In this document: one piece after another, positions 1 to 5,658 of the stretch | Numbering within the stretch: position 1 is the first letter of the stretch | Layout: each line of letters starts with the position of its first letter | Assembly: GCA_027335545.1 (NCBI GenBank) | Contig: DAHWHV010000072.1 | Span: forward strand, 1-6,415 | Reading direction: 5' to 3' | DNA from: Clostridia bacterium | GTDB lineage: Bacteria > Bacillota_E > RBS10-35 > JAJYVN01 | Length of the DNA: 6,415 nt | Notes under the pieces: generated by a model | What the model was told of the DNA's origin: nothing | Databases searched by the model: none | Seen by the model: the letters and a program-made list of their open reading frames with translations, nothing else | Translations under genes and position numbers: made by a program

Positions 1-29
1 CTGCCCGGGCAGGCCCCGGGGGAGGCGCG

Positions 30-1445
30 TCAGCCCGGCGTTTGCAGCGCGTTGATCTCGGCCGTGGCGCGCTGCAGGGCGGCGGCGGGGGAGACGGTGC
101 CGAGGAAGATGCGGATGATCCAGCGCTGCAGGATGTCATAGCAGGTGTAGGGGTGGTAGCGGAAGCGGCGGTTGCAGAAGCCATAGTCCATGGCCTGGAC
201 GAAGTACTCCAGCCTCTTGGTCCGGAGCACGGGTGCCGCGGCGCGCACCGTCGCGAGCCACGTCTCCCAGAGCGGGCGCTGATTGGGCGGGACGAAGGTG
301 GTCTGGAAGAGGAGGCGGGCCAGGCCGGGATCGGTGGCCACGAAGCGGAAGAGCTCCCAGAGCAGGGCCCGGGGATGCTTGCTCTCGGCGTTGATGCCGT
401 ACCAGTCCCCGTTGTTGTACGTGGAGCGCCGGCCGCCCGGGAACACGGGCATGGGCAGGAAGTCCCATTCCACCCCCATGCCGCCCATGGCCAGCAGGTC
501 CGCCTGCAGACTGCGGCCGCCCGTCATGCCGCAGGCGGCGACCCCGGAGCGGACGTTGGCGCTCGCCCCACCCGCCAGGACGGCCGCCACCCCGTTCTGG
601 TAGAGCGGGACCAGCCAATTGGCCGCCTCCAGCACCAGCGGCCGGTCCAGCAGGCAGCGCGTGCCGGCCGCGTCCATCAACTGTCCGCCGAACAGGTTGA
701 GGAAATACTCCTGCAGGTTGAAGGACATGCCCCACTGGTGCCGGCCGTGCCGCTGGCCGGAGAGGTGCTGCCAGAGCGCGACCGCCTGCGGGGAGGTCCA
801 ACTCGGGGGGGGGAAGGCGAGACCGGCGGACGCCAGCAGGGAGGCGTTGACCAGGATCACGTCCGGGCCGTCGTAGGCGGGGAGGCCGAACAAGCCCCCG
901 GGCACCTCCCGCAGGATGACCAGGTGCCCGGGGTCGAAGACGCCCAGGTCGAGCCCGCTGCCGCGGATGAAGCCGTCCAGGGGGACCAGCAACCCGGCGC
1001 CCAGGTAGGCCGGGAGGTCGTACCCGGTCCCGCTCAGGATGTCCGGCCCGGTGCCCGCGACCACGGGGGCGATGATCCGGGCCGCGGTTTCTGGCGCGGC
1101 TGTCGGGGAGGCGGCCGGGGCGGCCGGGGGGACCAGCGTCCGCACCGCCACCCCCCGGTGCCTGGCGGAGAAGTGGCTGGCGATATACCCGTCGACCAAT
1201 GCGCGGATCACGCCCCCGTACGGGGAGGCGCCGTGGTAGCTGAGCTGGACGCGGAGGATGGTGCGCGGCGGGGCCGAGCCGGGCAGCGGCGAGGTGGCCC
1301 CTCGCCCGGCGCAGCCCTGCAGCAGGGGCGCCGCCAACCACGCGCCGGCCGCCGTGGCGGCCAGGCGCAGCGTGGCGCGGCGGCTCGGGTCCGCCCCCTG
1401 GACCGGGGGGCCCTCGGGGTGGCCGTCGCGCCCGGGGCGCCTCAC
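30..1445 (-). CDS. ABC transporter solute-binding protein, family 1, Tat-type lipoprotein
   Basis: The 471-residue product reads as an extracytoplasmic sugar-type (SBP_bac_1) binding protein, which would hand a ligand to an ABC permease. The N-terminus has a twin-arginine motif (SRRATLRL, Arg22-Arg23), a hydrophobic stretch and a lipobox-like LQGC ending at Cys45, so I infer Tat export and lipid anchoring outside the membrane. The body carries family-1 patterns: GPDIL with a following Leu-rich helix, GLPAYDGPDVILVN, and a late NNGDWYGINAESKHP segment followed by the helix WELFRFVATDP, as in MalE/UgpB-like proteins. Length fits the family (about 400-480). I chose the GTG at 1445 because it overlaps the upstream stop in GTGA; a second GTG at 1448 is equally possible and lies 6 bases after AGGGGG. 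Translational coupling to the 310-residue gene is likely. Oddities: Cys424 and Cys435 form a CX10C pair near the C-terminus, and nine consecutive C residues sit in the coding strand near codon 211. No permease lies within the window; one could lie beyond position 1. The ligand is unknown. Confidence -1.
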   Translation of the reverse strand: MRRPGRDGHPEGPPVQGADPSRRATLRLAATAAGAWLAAPLLQGCAGRGATSPLPGSAPPRTILRVQLSYHGASPYGGVIRALVDGYIASHFSARHRGVAVRTLVPPAAPAASPTAAPETAARIIAPVVAGTGPDILSGTGYDLPAYLGAGLLVPLDGFIRGSGLDLGVFDPGHLVILREVPGGLFGLPAYDGPDVILVNASLLASAGLAFPPPSWTSPQAVALWQHLSGQRHGRHQWGMSFNLQEYFLNLFGGQLMDAAGTRCLLDRPLVLEAANWLVPLYQNGVAAVLAGGASANVRSGVAACGMTGGRSLQADLLAMGGMGVEWDFLPMPVFPGGRRSTYNNGDWYGINAESKHPRALLWELFRFVATDPGLARLLFQTTFVPPNQRPLWETWLATVRAAAPVLRTKRLEYFVQAMDYGFCNRRFRYHPYTCYDILQRWIIRIFLGTVSPAAALQRATAEINALQTPG

Positions 1446-2374
1446 CACCAGTTTCCCCCTCCGCCGCCGAACAGCCCACCCAGCAGGTCCCCGACCAGGC
1501 TGCCCACCACGTCGGCCGCCATGATCTGGCCGAAGCTGACGCCTCCGCCGCCGGACCAGCCGGGGGACGCCGGGGCCTGCCAGCGCGCCGCCGCCGGCGG
1601 GGGGGCGGGCTGGGGCCCCTCGTCCGGCGCGTCTTCGCTGCTCGGGGCGGCGGCCGTCACGCCGGGCAACTCCAGTTCCTGGGCGGCGTAGAGGTACTGG
1701 CGGAGGACACCGTCGTAGTAGAAGGCCTCTGCCTGCTCGTGCTCCTCGGCCGGCACCCTCTGGCCCGCCCGCAGGGCTCCGAGGACCTGATCGGCGGCAT
1801 CCCGCTTGGTCCGGGCCGCGGCCATGGCCAGGACGGCGCCCTTGAGCCCCTGTCCCTGGCTCGGGCCCGCGTGCAGGCGGAGGCTCTCGACGCGGGTGCC
1901 GATGAGTTCCTCCACCTTGGTCGCCGCGCGCTGCATGGCCAGTAGGTGCTCCAGCGGGCAACGCGCGGTCTCCAGGCGCGGGCCCGGTAGGATCGGCAGG
2001 GTCAGGCGGGCCGCGCCCGGGTACGCGATCTCCTGCCGCACGGCCGTGACGGTGTCCGGGACCTTTAGGTAGAAGGCCTTCGCCTGCAGGAACGTGACCT
2101 GGGGGATGTGGCGTGGATGGGCGGGGTCCGCGAAGGCGTCCAGAACGAACGCGTCGGCGAAGGTGACCAGGGTTTCCGCGGCGGCGAAGGAGCAGCGGGC
2201 GCGGCGCAGGTCCTTGCCGTCGCCGGCGCGCTCGGCCGCCTCCAGCTCGCCCTGCAGGTCGTAGACGGCGGCGCCGACGCGTCGCAGCCCGGCCAACTGC
2301 TGGACCAACGGATCCTCGTGATGGGTGCCGAAACCGGCGGCGAGTTCGTGGGCGAGGAATTCGCGCAGGCGCAT
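1442..2374 (-). CDS. Unrecognised helical protein with Gly-rich hydrophobic C-terminal tail
   Basis: I do not recognise this 310-residue protein. The start is well supported: AAAGGAG at 2389-2383 lies 8 bases before the ATG. Residues about 1-225 look helical and rich in Ala, Leu, Arg and Glu, with a middle segment of shorter hydrophobic stretches (around VTFLQAKAFYLKVPDTV and LTLPILPGP). No signal peptide is visible, so this part is probably cytoplasmic. Residues about 230-275 form a Pro/Ala/acidic low-complexity linker. The last 31 residues (FGQIMAADVVGSLVGDLLGG, then GLFGGGGGNWW) are hydrophobic and glycine-rich with small-residue spacing, which could insert in or pack against a membrane or self-assemble. 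It is first in a leftward unit and its stop overlaps the start of the solute-binding protein gene by 4 bases. It lies divergent to pspA, so a role at the envelope is possible, but that is inference from position only. Coding confidence is high; function is unknown. Confidence -1.
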   Translation of the reverse strand: MRLREFLAHELAAGFGTHHEDPLVQQLAGLRRVGAAVYDLQGELEAAERAGDGKDLRRARCSFAAAETLVTFADAFVLDAFADPAHPRHIPQVTFLQAKAFYLKVPDTVTAVRQEIAYPGAARLTLPILPGPRLETARCPLEHLLAMQRAATKVEELIGTRVESLRLHAGPSQGQGLKGAVLAMAAARTKRDAADQVLGALRAGQRVPAEEHEQAEAFYYDGVLRQYLYAAQELELPGVTAAAPSSEDAPDEGPQPAPPPAAARWQAPASPGWSGGGGVSFGQIMAADVVGSLVGDLLGGLFGGGGGNWW

Positions 2375-2382
2375 CGCGGCAT

Positions 2383-2389
2383 CTCCTTT
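2383..2389 (-). promoter_or_regulatory. Strong ribosome binding site for the 310-residue gene
   Basis: AAAGGAG reads on the minus strand, 8 bases before the ATG at 2374. It is the best match to the anti-Shine-Dalgarno sequence in the window. It fixes the start of the 310-residue protein and argues against the longer overlapping minus-strand open frames as real genes. Confidence -1.
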
Positions 2390-2451
2390 GCGAACTGCGA
2401 ACCTGCGGAGGCGCGCACCTGAGCAGGCGCAGGGGGGCAGATCCCGGTCCC

Positions 2452-2480
2452 ATCGTCCCCCCCGCGGCGGCTATGGTCAA
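2452..2480 (-). promoter_or_regulatory. Candidate sigma70-type promoter for the leftward operon
   Basis: On the minus strand TTGACC (2480-2475) is separated by exactly 17 bases from GACGAT (2457-2452), which keeps the A at position 2, A at position 5 and T at position 6 of the -10 hexamer. A transcript would start near 2445 and have a leader of about 70 bases before the ATG at 2374. The -35 match is good (5 of 6) and the -10 is weak (3 of 6). In DNA this GC-rich the arrangement is notable but not proof. Confidence -1.
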
Positions 2481-2496
2481 GGACTCTCGGGTGCCG

Positions 2497-2510
2497 GGGC
2501 GGTCCCGCCC
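2497..2510. repeat. Short inverted repeat in the divergent intergenic region
   Basis: GGGCGG and CCGCCC form a perfect 6-bp inverted repeat separated by TC. It sits between the two candidate promoters, just upstream of the leftward -35 and about 90 bases upstream of the pspA -10. It could be an operator for a dimeric regulator, but simple GC-rich inverted repeats arise easily by chance at this composition. Confidence -1.
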
Positions 2511-2595
2511 GCGGGGGCGCCGGCCCGGCAGCCGACGCGGCAAGCGCACGAAAGCGAAACGGCTGCGCGGTCTGTCGGGGCGGCGGGGCTGCGGG

Positions 2596-2604
2596 TGCTA
2601 TAAT
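2596..2604 (+). promoter_or_regulatory. Extended -10 promoter of pspA
   Basis: TGCTATAAT contains a perfect TATAAT hexamer (2599-2604) preceded by the extended -10 TGN motif. A perfect consensus is striking in such GC-rich intergenic DNA. No TTGACA-like -35 lies 16-18 bases upstream, which is typical of extended -10 promoters. Transcription would start near 2611 and give a leader of about 110 bases before the pspA GTG at 2720. The usual housekeeping sigma factor is implied; I saw no sigma54 or ECF-type motif. Confidence -1.
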
Positions 2605-2667
2605 CCGCGTGTGCCATCCGCGGCCCCCGGCGGGCCGGCCGGTCGAGGGTCGCTGCCCGGCAGCCCA

Positions 2668-2700
2668 GCAGGCGGTCTGCAGGCGGTCGGCAGGCAGTCT
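2668..2700 (+). repeat. Three tandem 11-bp repeats in the pspA leader
   Basis: Three back-to-back 11-bp units fill these positions: GCAGGCGGTCT (2668-2678), GCAGGCGGTCG (2679-2689) and GCAGGCAGTCT (2690-2700). Units 1 and 2 differ at one base, units 1 and 3 at one base. The array ends 4 bases before the pspA ribosome binding region and lies downstream of the predicted transcription start. The 11-bp period is about one DNA helical turn, so a protein binding direct repeats would meet the same face each time. A leader RNA element is the alternative. Confidence -1.
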
Positions 2701-2704
2701 AGGA

Positions 2705-2715
2705 AGCGGGGGGAT
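2705..2715 (+). promoter_or_regulatory. G-rich ribosome binding site of pspA
   Basis: AGCGGGGGGAT lies 4 bases before the GTG at 2720, with the G run ending 6 bases upstream of it. The identical 11 bases occur at 3518-3528 before the GTG of pspAA. It matches the anti-Shine-Dalgarno only imperfectly. Together with the conserved PspA N-terminus just after it, it sets the start at 2720 rather than at the upstream in-frame GTG at 2609. Confidence -1.
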
Positions 2716-2719
2716 TTTC

Positions 2720-3427
2720 GTGGGCATCCTGTCGCGCGTGTCCACCATCTTCAAGTCGAAGATGAACCAGGCCCTGGACTCCATCGAGGACCCGCGCCAG
2801 ACCCTCGAGTACTCGTATGAGAAGCAGCTGGAGTTGCTGCAGAACGTCAAGCGCGGCCTCGCCGATGTGGTGGCCAGCAAGAAGCGCCTGGAGTTGCAGG
2901 GCGACAAGCTCAGGAGCCAGGCCGCGACCCTGGAGCAGGAGGCCAAGGCCGCGTTGGCCGTGGGCCGTGAGGACCTGGCCCGGGCGGCCCTGGAGCGCAA
3001 GCAGGCGGCCGCTCAGCAGCTCGACGGCCTGCAGCACCAGATTGACGACCTGCAGAAGGAGCAGGATAAACTCACCGCGGCCGAGCAACGCCTGACCACC
3101 AAGGTGGAGTCGTTCCGCACGCAGAAAGAGGTCATCAAGGCGCAGTACACGGCGGCGCAGGCCACCGTCAAGATCGGCGAGGCGGCCACCGGGCTCAGCG
3201 AGGAAATGGCGGATGTGGGCATGGCGATGCAGCGAGCCCAGGACAAGACGGACTCGATGCGCGCCAGGGCCTCGGCGATCGACGAACTGGTGGCGCAGGG
3301 CACCCTCCAGGACACTCTGCAGGCCGGCGGGGATCCGGTGGCCGCGGAGCTGGGCAAGATCTCGGCGAACGCCAACGTGGAGTCCGACTTGGCCCGCCTG
3401 AAGGCGAGTGTGGCGCAGGGGCAATAG
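2720..3427 (+). CDS. pspA: PspA/IM30 family membrane-stress protein
   Basis: The 235-residue product is a PspA/IM30 (Vipp1) family protein, an ESCRT-III-like coiled coil that binds stressed inner-membrane surfaces and oligomerises into rods or rings. Visible hallmarks: the amphipathic N-terminal helix MGILSRVSTIFKSKMNQALD (residues 1-20), the EDP turn at 23-25, then the long charged heptad-rich helices (YEKQLELLQNVKRGLADVV, residues 33-51, onward), and the more conserved later helix around GLSEEMADVGMAMQRAQDK. Length matches the family (about 220-260). The GTG at 2720 places the amphipathic helix exactly at the N-terminus; the open frame extends to a GTG at 2609 but that 37-residue addition is Pro/Arg-rich and overlaps the leader repeats. 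It is followed 107 bases later by pspAA, its usual partner in Actinomycetota and Chloroflexota. No PspF, PspB or PspC homologue is in view, so control differs from the enterobacterial system. Confidence -1.
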   Translation: MGILSRVSTIFKSKMNQALDSIEDPRQTLEYSYEKQLELLQNVKRGLADVVASKKRLELQGDKLRSQAATLEQEAKAALAVGREDLARAALERKQAAAQQLDGLQHQIDDLQKEQDKLTAAEQRLTTKVESFRTQKEVIKAQYTAAQATVKIGEAATGLSEEMADVGMAMQRAQDKTDSMRARASAIDELVAQGTLQDTLQAGGDPVAAELGKISANANVESDLARLKASVAQGQ

Positions 3428-3534
3428 CGGGGCCGGTGTGGCGCCCGCGGGCGTCGCGCCGCTGCTGGGGCCGGTGGCGCCAGCCGTGGCGCGGCCGCGA
3501 ATGGCCCGATCCCTGCGAGCGGGGGGATGACGGC

Positions 3535-3804
3535 GTGATCGTGCGCATCTTGGGCGAGGGGCAGTTCGATCTGGAAGGCGAGGCCCTGCAGGCCCTGAAG
3601 TTGGCGGATGCCCGCCTCCTGGAGGTCGTCGCTGGCGCGGACGAGGGCGCCTTTCAGTGCGCCTTCGCAGAGGTGCTCGCCTTGGTGCGGCGGAGCGGGG
3701 AGCGCCTGCCGCCCGAGCGGCTGGTCGAATCCGATCTGGTCCTGCCCTCTTCGGAGACGACCCTCGTCGACGCGCGGCGCCTGTTCACGGCCCATCCCAC
3801 GTGA
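3535..3804 (+). CDS. pspAA: PspA-associated protein PspAA
   Basis: The 89-residue product matches the PspAA family, a small domain found next to PspA in Actinomycetota, Chloroflexota and relatives. Visible hallmarks are the N-terminal beta strand MIVRILGEGQFDL (residues 1-13), two helices with acidic and hydrophobic residues (about 16-55), and the C-terminal ESDLVLPSSETTL block (65-77) before a last short helix. I start it at GTG 3535 because that gives the family's exact N-terminus and the motif AGCGGGGGGAT lies 6 bases upstream; an earlier ATG at 3436 would add a Trp/Arg-rich tail not seen in the family. The 107 bases after pspA hold no gene, only GC-rich sequence with a 12-bp perfect palindrome (3442-3453) and repeated GTGGCGC heptamers. 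The stop codon is the first part of a 9-bp direct repeat that flanks a palindromic element. Its biochemical role is not established; a regulatory or structural partner of PspA is inferred from conserved adjacency. Confidence -1.
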   Translation: MIVRILGEGQFDLEGEALQALKLADARLLEVVAGADEGAFQCAFAEVLALVRRSGERLPPERLVESDLVLPSSETTLVDARRLFTAHPT

Positions 3805-3887
3805 CGCGCCTGGCGACCAGATTCGGACCGAGGTGGTCGCTGTAGCAGCAGGCAGCGACCACCTACGAATCTGGTGTCTGACGCGCC
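3802..3887. mobile_element. Palindromic MITE-like element with flanking 9-bp direct repeat
   Basis: A 68-bp core (3811-3878) is flanked by the perfect direct repeat TGACGCGCC at 3802-3810 and 3879-3887. Inside is a long imperfect hairpin: ACCAGATTCG (3816-3825) pairs with 3866-3875 and AGGTGGTCGCTG (3831-3842) pairs with 3853-3864, 22 pairs in all, with a 5-versus-1 base asymmetric bulge (3826-3830 against 3865) and a 10-base loop (3843-3852). The direct repeat looks like a target-site duplication. The left copy includes the pspAA stop codon, so insertion would leave pspAA intact. Removing one repeat plus the core shortens the pspAA to binding-protein gap from 105 to 28 bases, a normal operon spacing. 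No T-tract follows, so a classical terminator is unlikely, though the hairpin may act in RNA as a processing or stability element. It has no coding capacity, so any transposase would act in trans. Confidence -1.
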
Positions 3888-3909
3888 GGAAGGTACGGGA
3901 GGCGGGCGG

Positions 3910-5580
3910 ATGCGGGCGCGGGTCCTGACGACGCTCCTGGCGCTGGTCTGGGCGGGGGCCATGGGGGCCTGCGCCACGGTGCCGACGGCCCTCGTCCCCT
4001 CGCAGGCACCCGCCGCCCGCCCGCGCACCGGGCGCGGTGGCCCCACCCTCACCGTCGCGGTGAGCAGCGACTTCCCGACGCTCGACCCCGCCACGGCCCA
4101 GGACACCGAATCCATCTCGGCGGTCCAGCTCATGTATGAGCCGCTCTTCTCGTACGGCAGCGGCGGTCGGCTCGTCGGCCGCCTGGCGAGTTCCTGGCAC
4201 TGGAATCGCACCGGCACGCGACTGACCGTGGGCCTCAATCCCCGTGCCCACTTCGCGGACGGTTCCCCGGTCACGGCCGGCGATGTCGTGTTCTCTCTGG
4301 ACCGGATGCTGGCCCGTGCCACGGGGGCCCCGCGCGCCGCCTCCTTTTCAGCGCTCGTCGGCTTCGCGGCCCTGCGGGCGGGCAAGCCCCACCTGGCGCA
4401 AGGGATCACCGCCGCGGGACGGGACGTCGTGGTGTTTCGCCTGACCCATCCGCTGCCCTACCTGCCCGATCTGCTGGCGCTGCCGAGCGCCTCGATCGTA
4501 GAGCAGAGCGTGGTCGCCAAGGCTCCTGCCACCCCGGCCTGGTGGTTCCAGCACTCGGCGGGGAGCGGTCCCTATGTGCTCGGGTCGTCGAACCCGGGCG
4601 CGTCCCTGGTGCTGCGGCGCGCTGCGCACTACTGGCGCTCGGGACGCGGCGGGGGCGCCGAGGGTCCCTTCGTCCGGGTGGAGTTCCGGATCATCAGTTC
4701 GCCGGCGCAGCAGTTGCGGCAGTTCGCGGCCGGCCGGCTCGACGTGCTGAGTTCCGTCTCCCCGCAGCGGCTGGCTTCCGTCGCGCTCCCCCCGGGCAGC
4801 CGCCTCTGGCAGGGCAGCGACCTGGGGCTCGCCTACCTGGGGTTTGATACCGCCAAGCCGCCTTTCGACAACGTCCTGATGCGCCGGGCGGTCGCCTACG
4901 CCCTGCACAAGCGGGCGATCCTGGCGGCGGCCGGCGGGCAGGGGCAGGTGGCGGCGGGAATGCTCCCTCCGGGGATCCCCGGGTACAACCCCCGCTTGGC
5001 GCCCTACCCCTACGACCCGGCTCGGGCCAGGGCCCTGTTCCGACTGGCCGGCGGTAAGCCGGGCCTGCCGGTGACGCTCCTGACCATCTCGGCCGGGGGC
5101 ACGGTGCAGCAGGCCACCACGGACGCCTCCGCGGCCCTGATCGCCAGGGAACTCGATGCGGTGGGATTCCAGGCCACGGTGCAAAAGGACTCCTGGGCGG
5201 CTTACTACCGCGACCGGGCGGCTGGTCGCGGCAACCTCTTCCAGGCGCAGTGGCTCGCGGACTATCCGGATCCCCAGGACTTCATGTTCAACCTCCTGGA
5301 CTCTGCGGCGAATGACACGAGCAGCGCCAGCTTCTGGTCGAACGCGGCGTTCGATCGGGCGGAGGCCCGGGCGGCGCGGATGGTGGATGCGACGGCGCGC
5401 GCCGCCGCCTATCAGGCCCTGGATGCCCTCGTGGCGTCACGCCTGCCCATCCTGCCCGAGTTCTACACGCAGACGGCGCTGCTCGTGCAGCCCGCAGTCT
5501 CTCCCCAGAGCTTCCACGTCTTGCTCGACCCGCCGCTGTTGCCCCAGTTGGATCGCCTGCGCCTGCTGCCGCCGGCGTGA
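3910..5580 (+). CDS. ABC solute-binding lipoprotein, family 5 (peptide/nickel type)
   Basis: The 556-residue product is an SBP_bac_5 (DppA/OppA/NikA-like) extracytoplasmic binding protein. The start at ATG 3910 is set by GGGAGG at 3897-3902, 7 bases upstream; an in-frame GTG at 3874 lies inside the palindromic element. The N-terminus has a basic start, a hydrophobic core and AMGAC with Cys21, consistent with a Sec-exported lipoprotein, then a Pro/Ala/Arg linker to about residue 43. Family landmarks follow in order: LTVAVSSDFPTLDPATA (47-63), QLMYEPLF (73-80), the signature HFADGSPVTAGDVVFSLDRM (114-133), YLGFDTAKPPFDNVLMRRAV (309-328) and WLADYPDPQDF (448-458). Length is normal, and all lobes appear complete. 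The expected neighbours DppB/C/D/F are absent: the next genes are small membrane proteins. It may work with a permease elsewhere or serve as a sensor or chaperone-like lipoprotein in this pspA locus. The ligand cannot be read from sequence; oligopeptide is the default guess. Confidence -1.
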   Translation: MRARVLTTLLALVWAGAMGACATVPTALVPSQAPAARPRTGRGGPTLTVAVSSDFPTLDPATAQDTESISAVQLMYEPLFSYGSGGRLVGRLASSWHWNRTGTRLTVGLNPRAHFADGSPVTAGDVVFSLDRMLARATGAPRAASFSALVGFAALRAGKPHLAQGITAAGRDVVVFRLTHPLPYLPDLLALPSASIVEQSVVAKAPATPAWWFQHSAGSGPYVLGSSNPGASLVLRRAAHYWRSGRGGGAEGPFVRVEFRIISSPAQQLRQFAAGRLDVLSSVSPQRLASVALPPGSRLWQGSDLGLAYLGFDTAKPPFDNVLMRRAVAYALHKRAILAAAGGQGQVAAGMLPPGIPGYNPRLAPYPYDPARARALFRLAGGKPGLPVTLLTISAGGTVQQATTDASAALIARELDAVGFQATVQKDSWAAYYRDRAAGRGNLFQAQWLADYPDPQDFMFNLLDSAANDTSSASFWSNAAFDRAEARAARMVDATARAAAYQALDALVASRLPILPEFYTQTALLVQPAVSPQSFHVLLDPPLLPQLDRLRLLPPA

Positions 5581-5598
5581 GTGCGTGTCGTGGTACCC

Positions 5599-5629
5599 GG
5601 GGGGGGGGCGCCGCGTGGGGGCGGGGGGG
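5599..5629 (+). repeat. G-rich tract with G-quadruplex potential
   Basis: In the 78-base gap after the binding-protein gene there is a run of 10 G (5599-5608), then runs of 5 G (5617-5621) and 7 G (5623-5629) with short spacers. The run of 10 can supply two G-tracts, so four tracts of three or more are available on the coding strand. In mRNA this would lie just upstream of the ribosome binding site of the 86-residue gene. It could fold as a quadruplex or slip during replication; nothing shows function. Confidence -1.
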
Positions 5630-5658
5630 CCTCCCGCAGGCCGGAAGGGGGGCCGCAG

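Noticed and set aside
1..12. Perfect 12-bp palindrome CTGCCCGGGCAG at the left edge
   Set aside because: It lies after the leftward gene and could be part of a terminator, but it has no loop or T-run in view and the rest is outside the window.
42..1691. Long plus-strand open frame (549 codons) opposite the binding-protein gene
   Set aside because: Its translation is low-complexity Gly/Arg/Ala/Glu with no domain pattern, while the opposite strand encodes a clear binding protein. Long antisense frames are expected in DNA of this GC content.
1446..2549. Upstream extension of the family-1 binding-protein frame on the minus strand to 2549
   Set aside because: The added residues are Arg/Pro/Gly-rich and overlap the 310-residue gene, which has a good ribosome site. 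The Tat signal only makes sense with a start near 1445.
2609..2719. Longer pspA starting at the GTG at 2609
   Set aside because: The start would lie at or just before the predicted transcription start, and the extra 37 residues have no match to the conserved N-terminal amphipathic helix of PspA, which begins exactly at 2720.
3410..3492. Four GTGGCGC heptamers (3410, 3438, 3474, 3486) around the pspA-pspAA gap
   Set aside because: Spacing is irregular (28, 36 and 12 bases), another copy occurs inside pspA at 3290, and the motif is common by chance at this composition.
3816..3875. Integron attC site or intrinsic terminator as explanation of the hairpin
   Set aside because: The arms lack the RYYYAAC and GTTRRRY boxes of attC, and no T-run follows the hairpin. 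The flanking 9-bp direct repeat fits an inserted element better.
3816..3875. tRNA-like or T-box-like structure
   Set aside because: There is no cloverleaf with a 7-bp acceptor stem, no TTCRA T-loop in the right place and no T-box sequence; the fold is a single long hairpin.
3013..4251. Minus-strand open frame of 412 codons across pspA, pspAA and the binding-protein start
   Set aside because: It is antisense to three genes with recognisable families, and its translation shows no motif.
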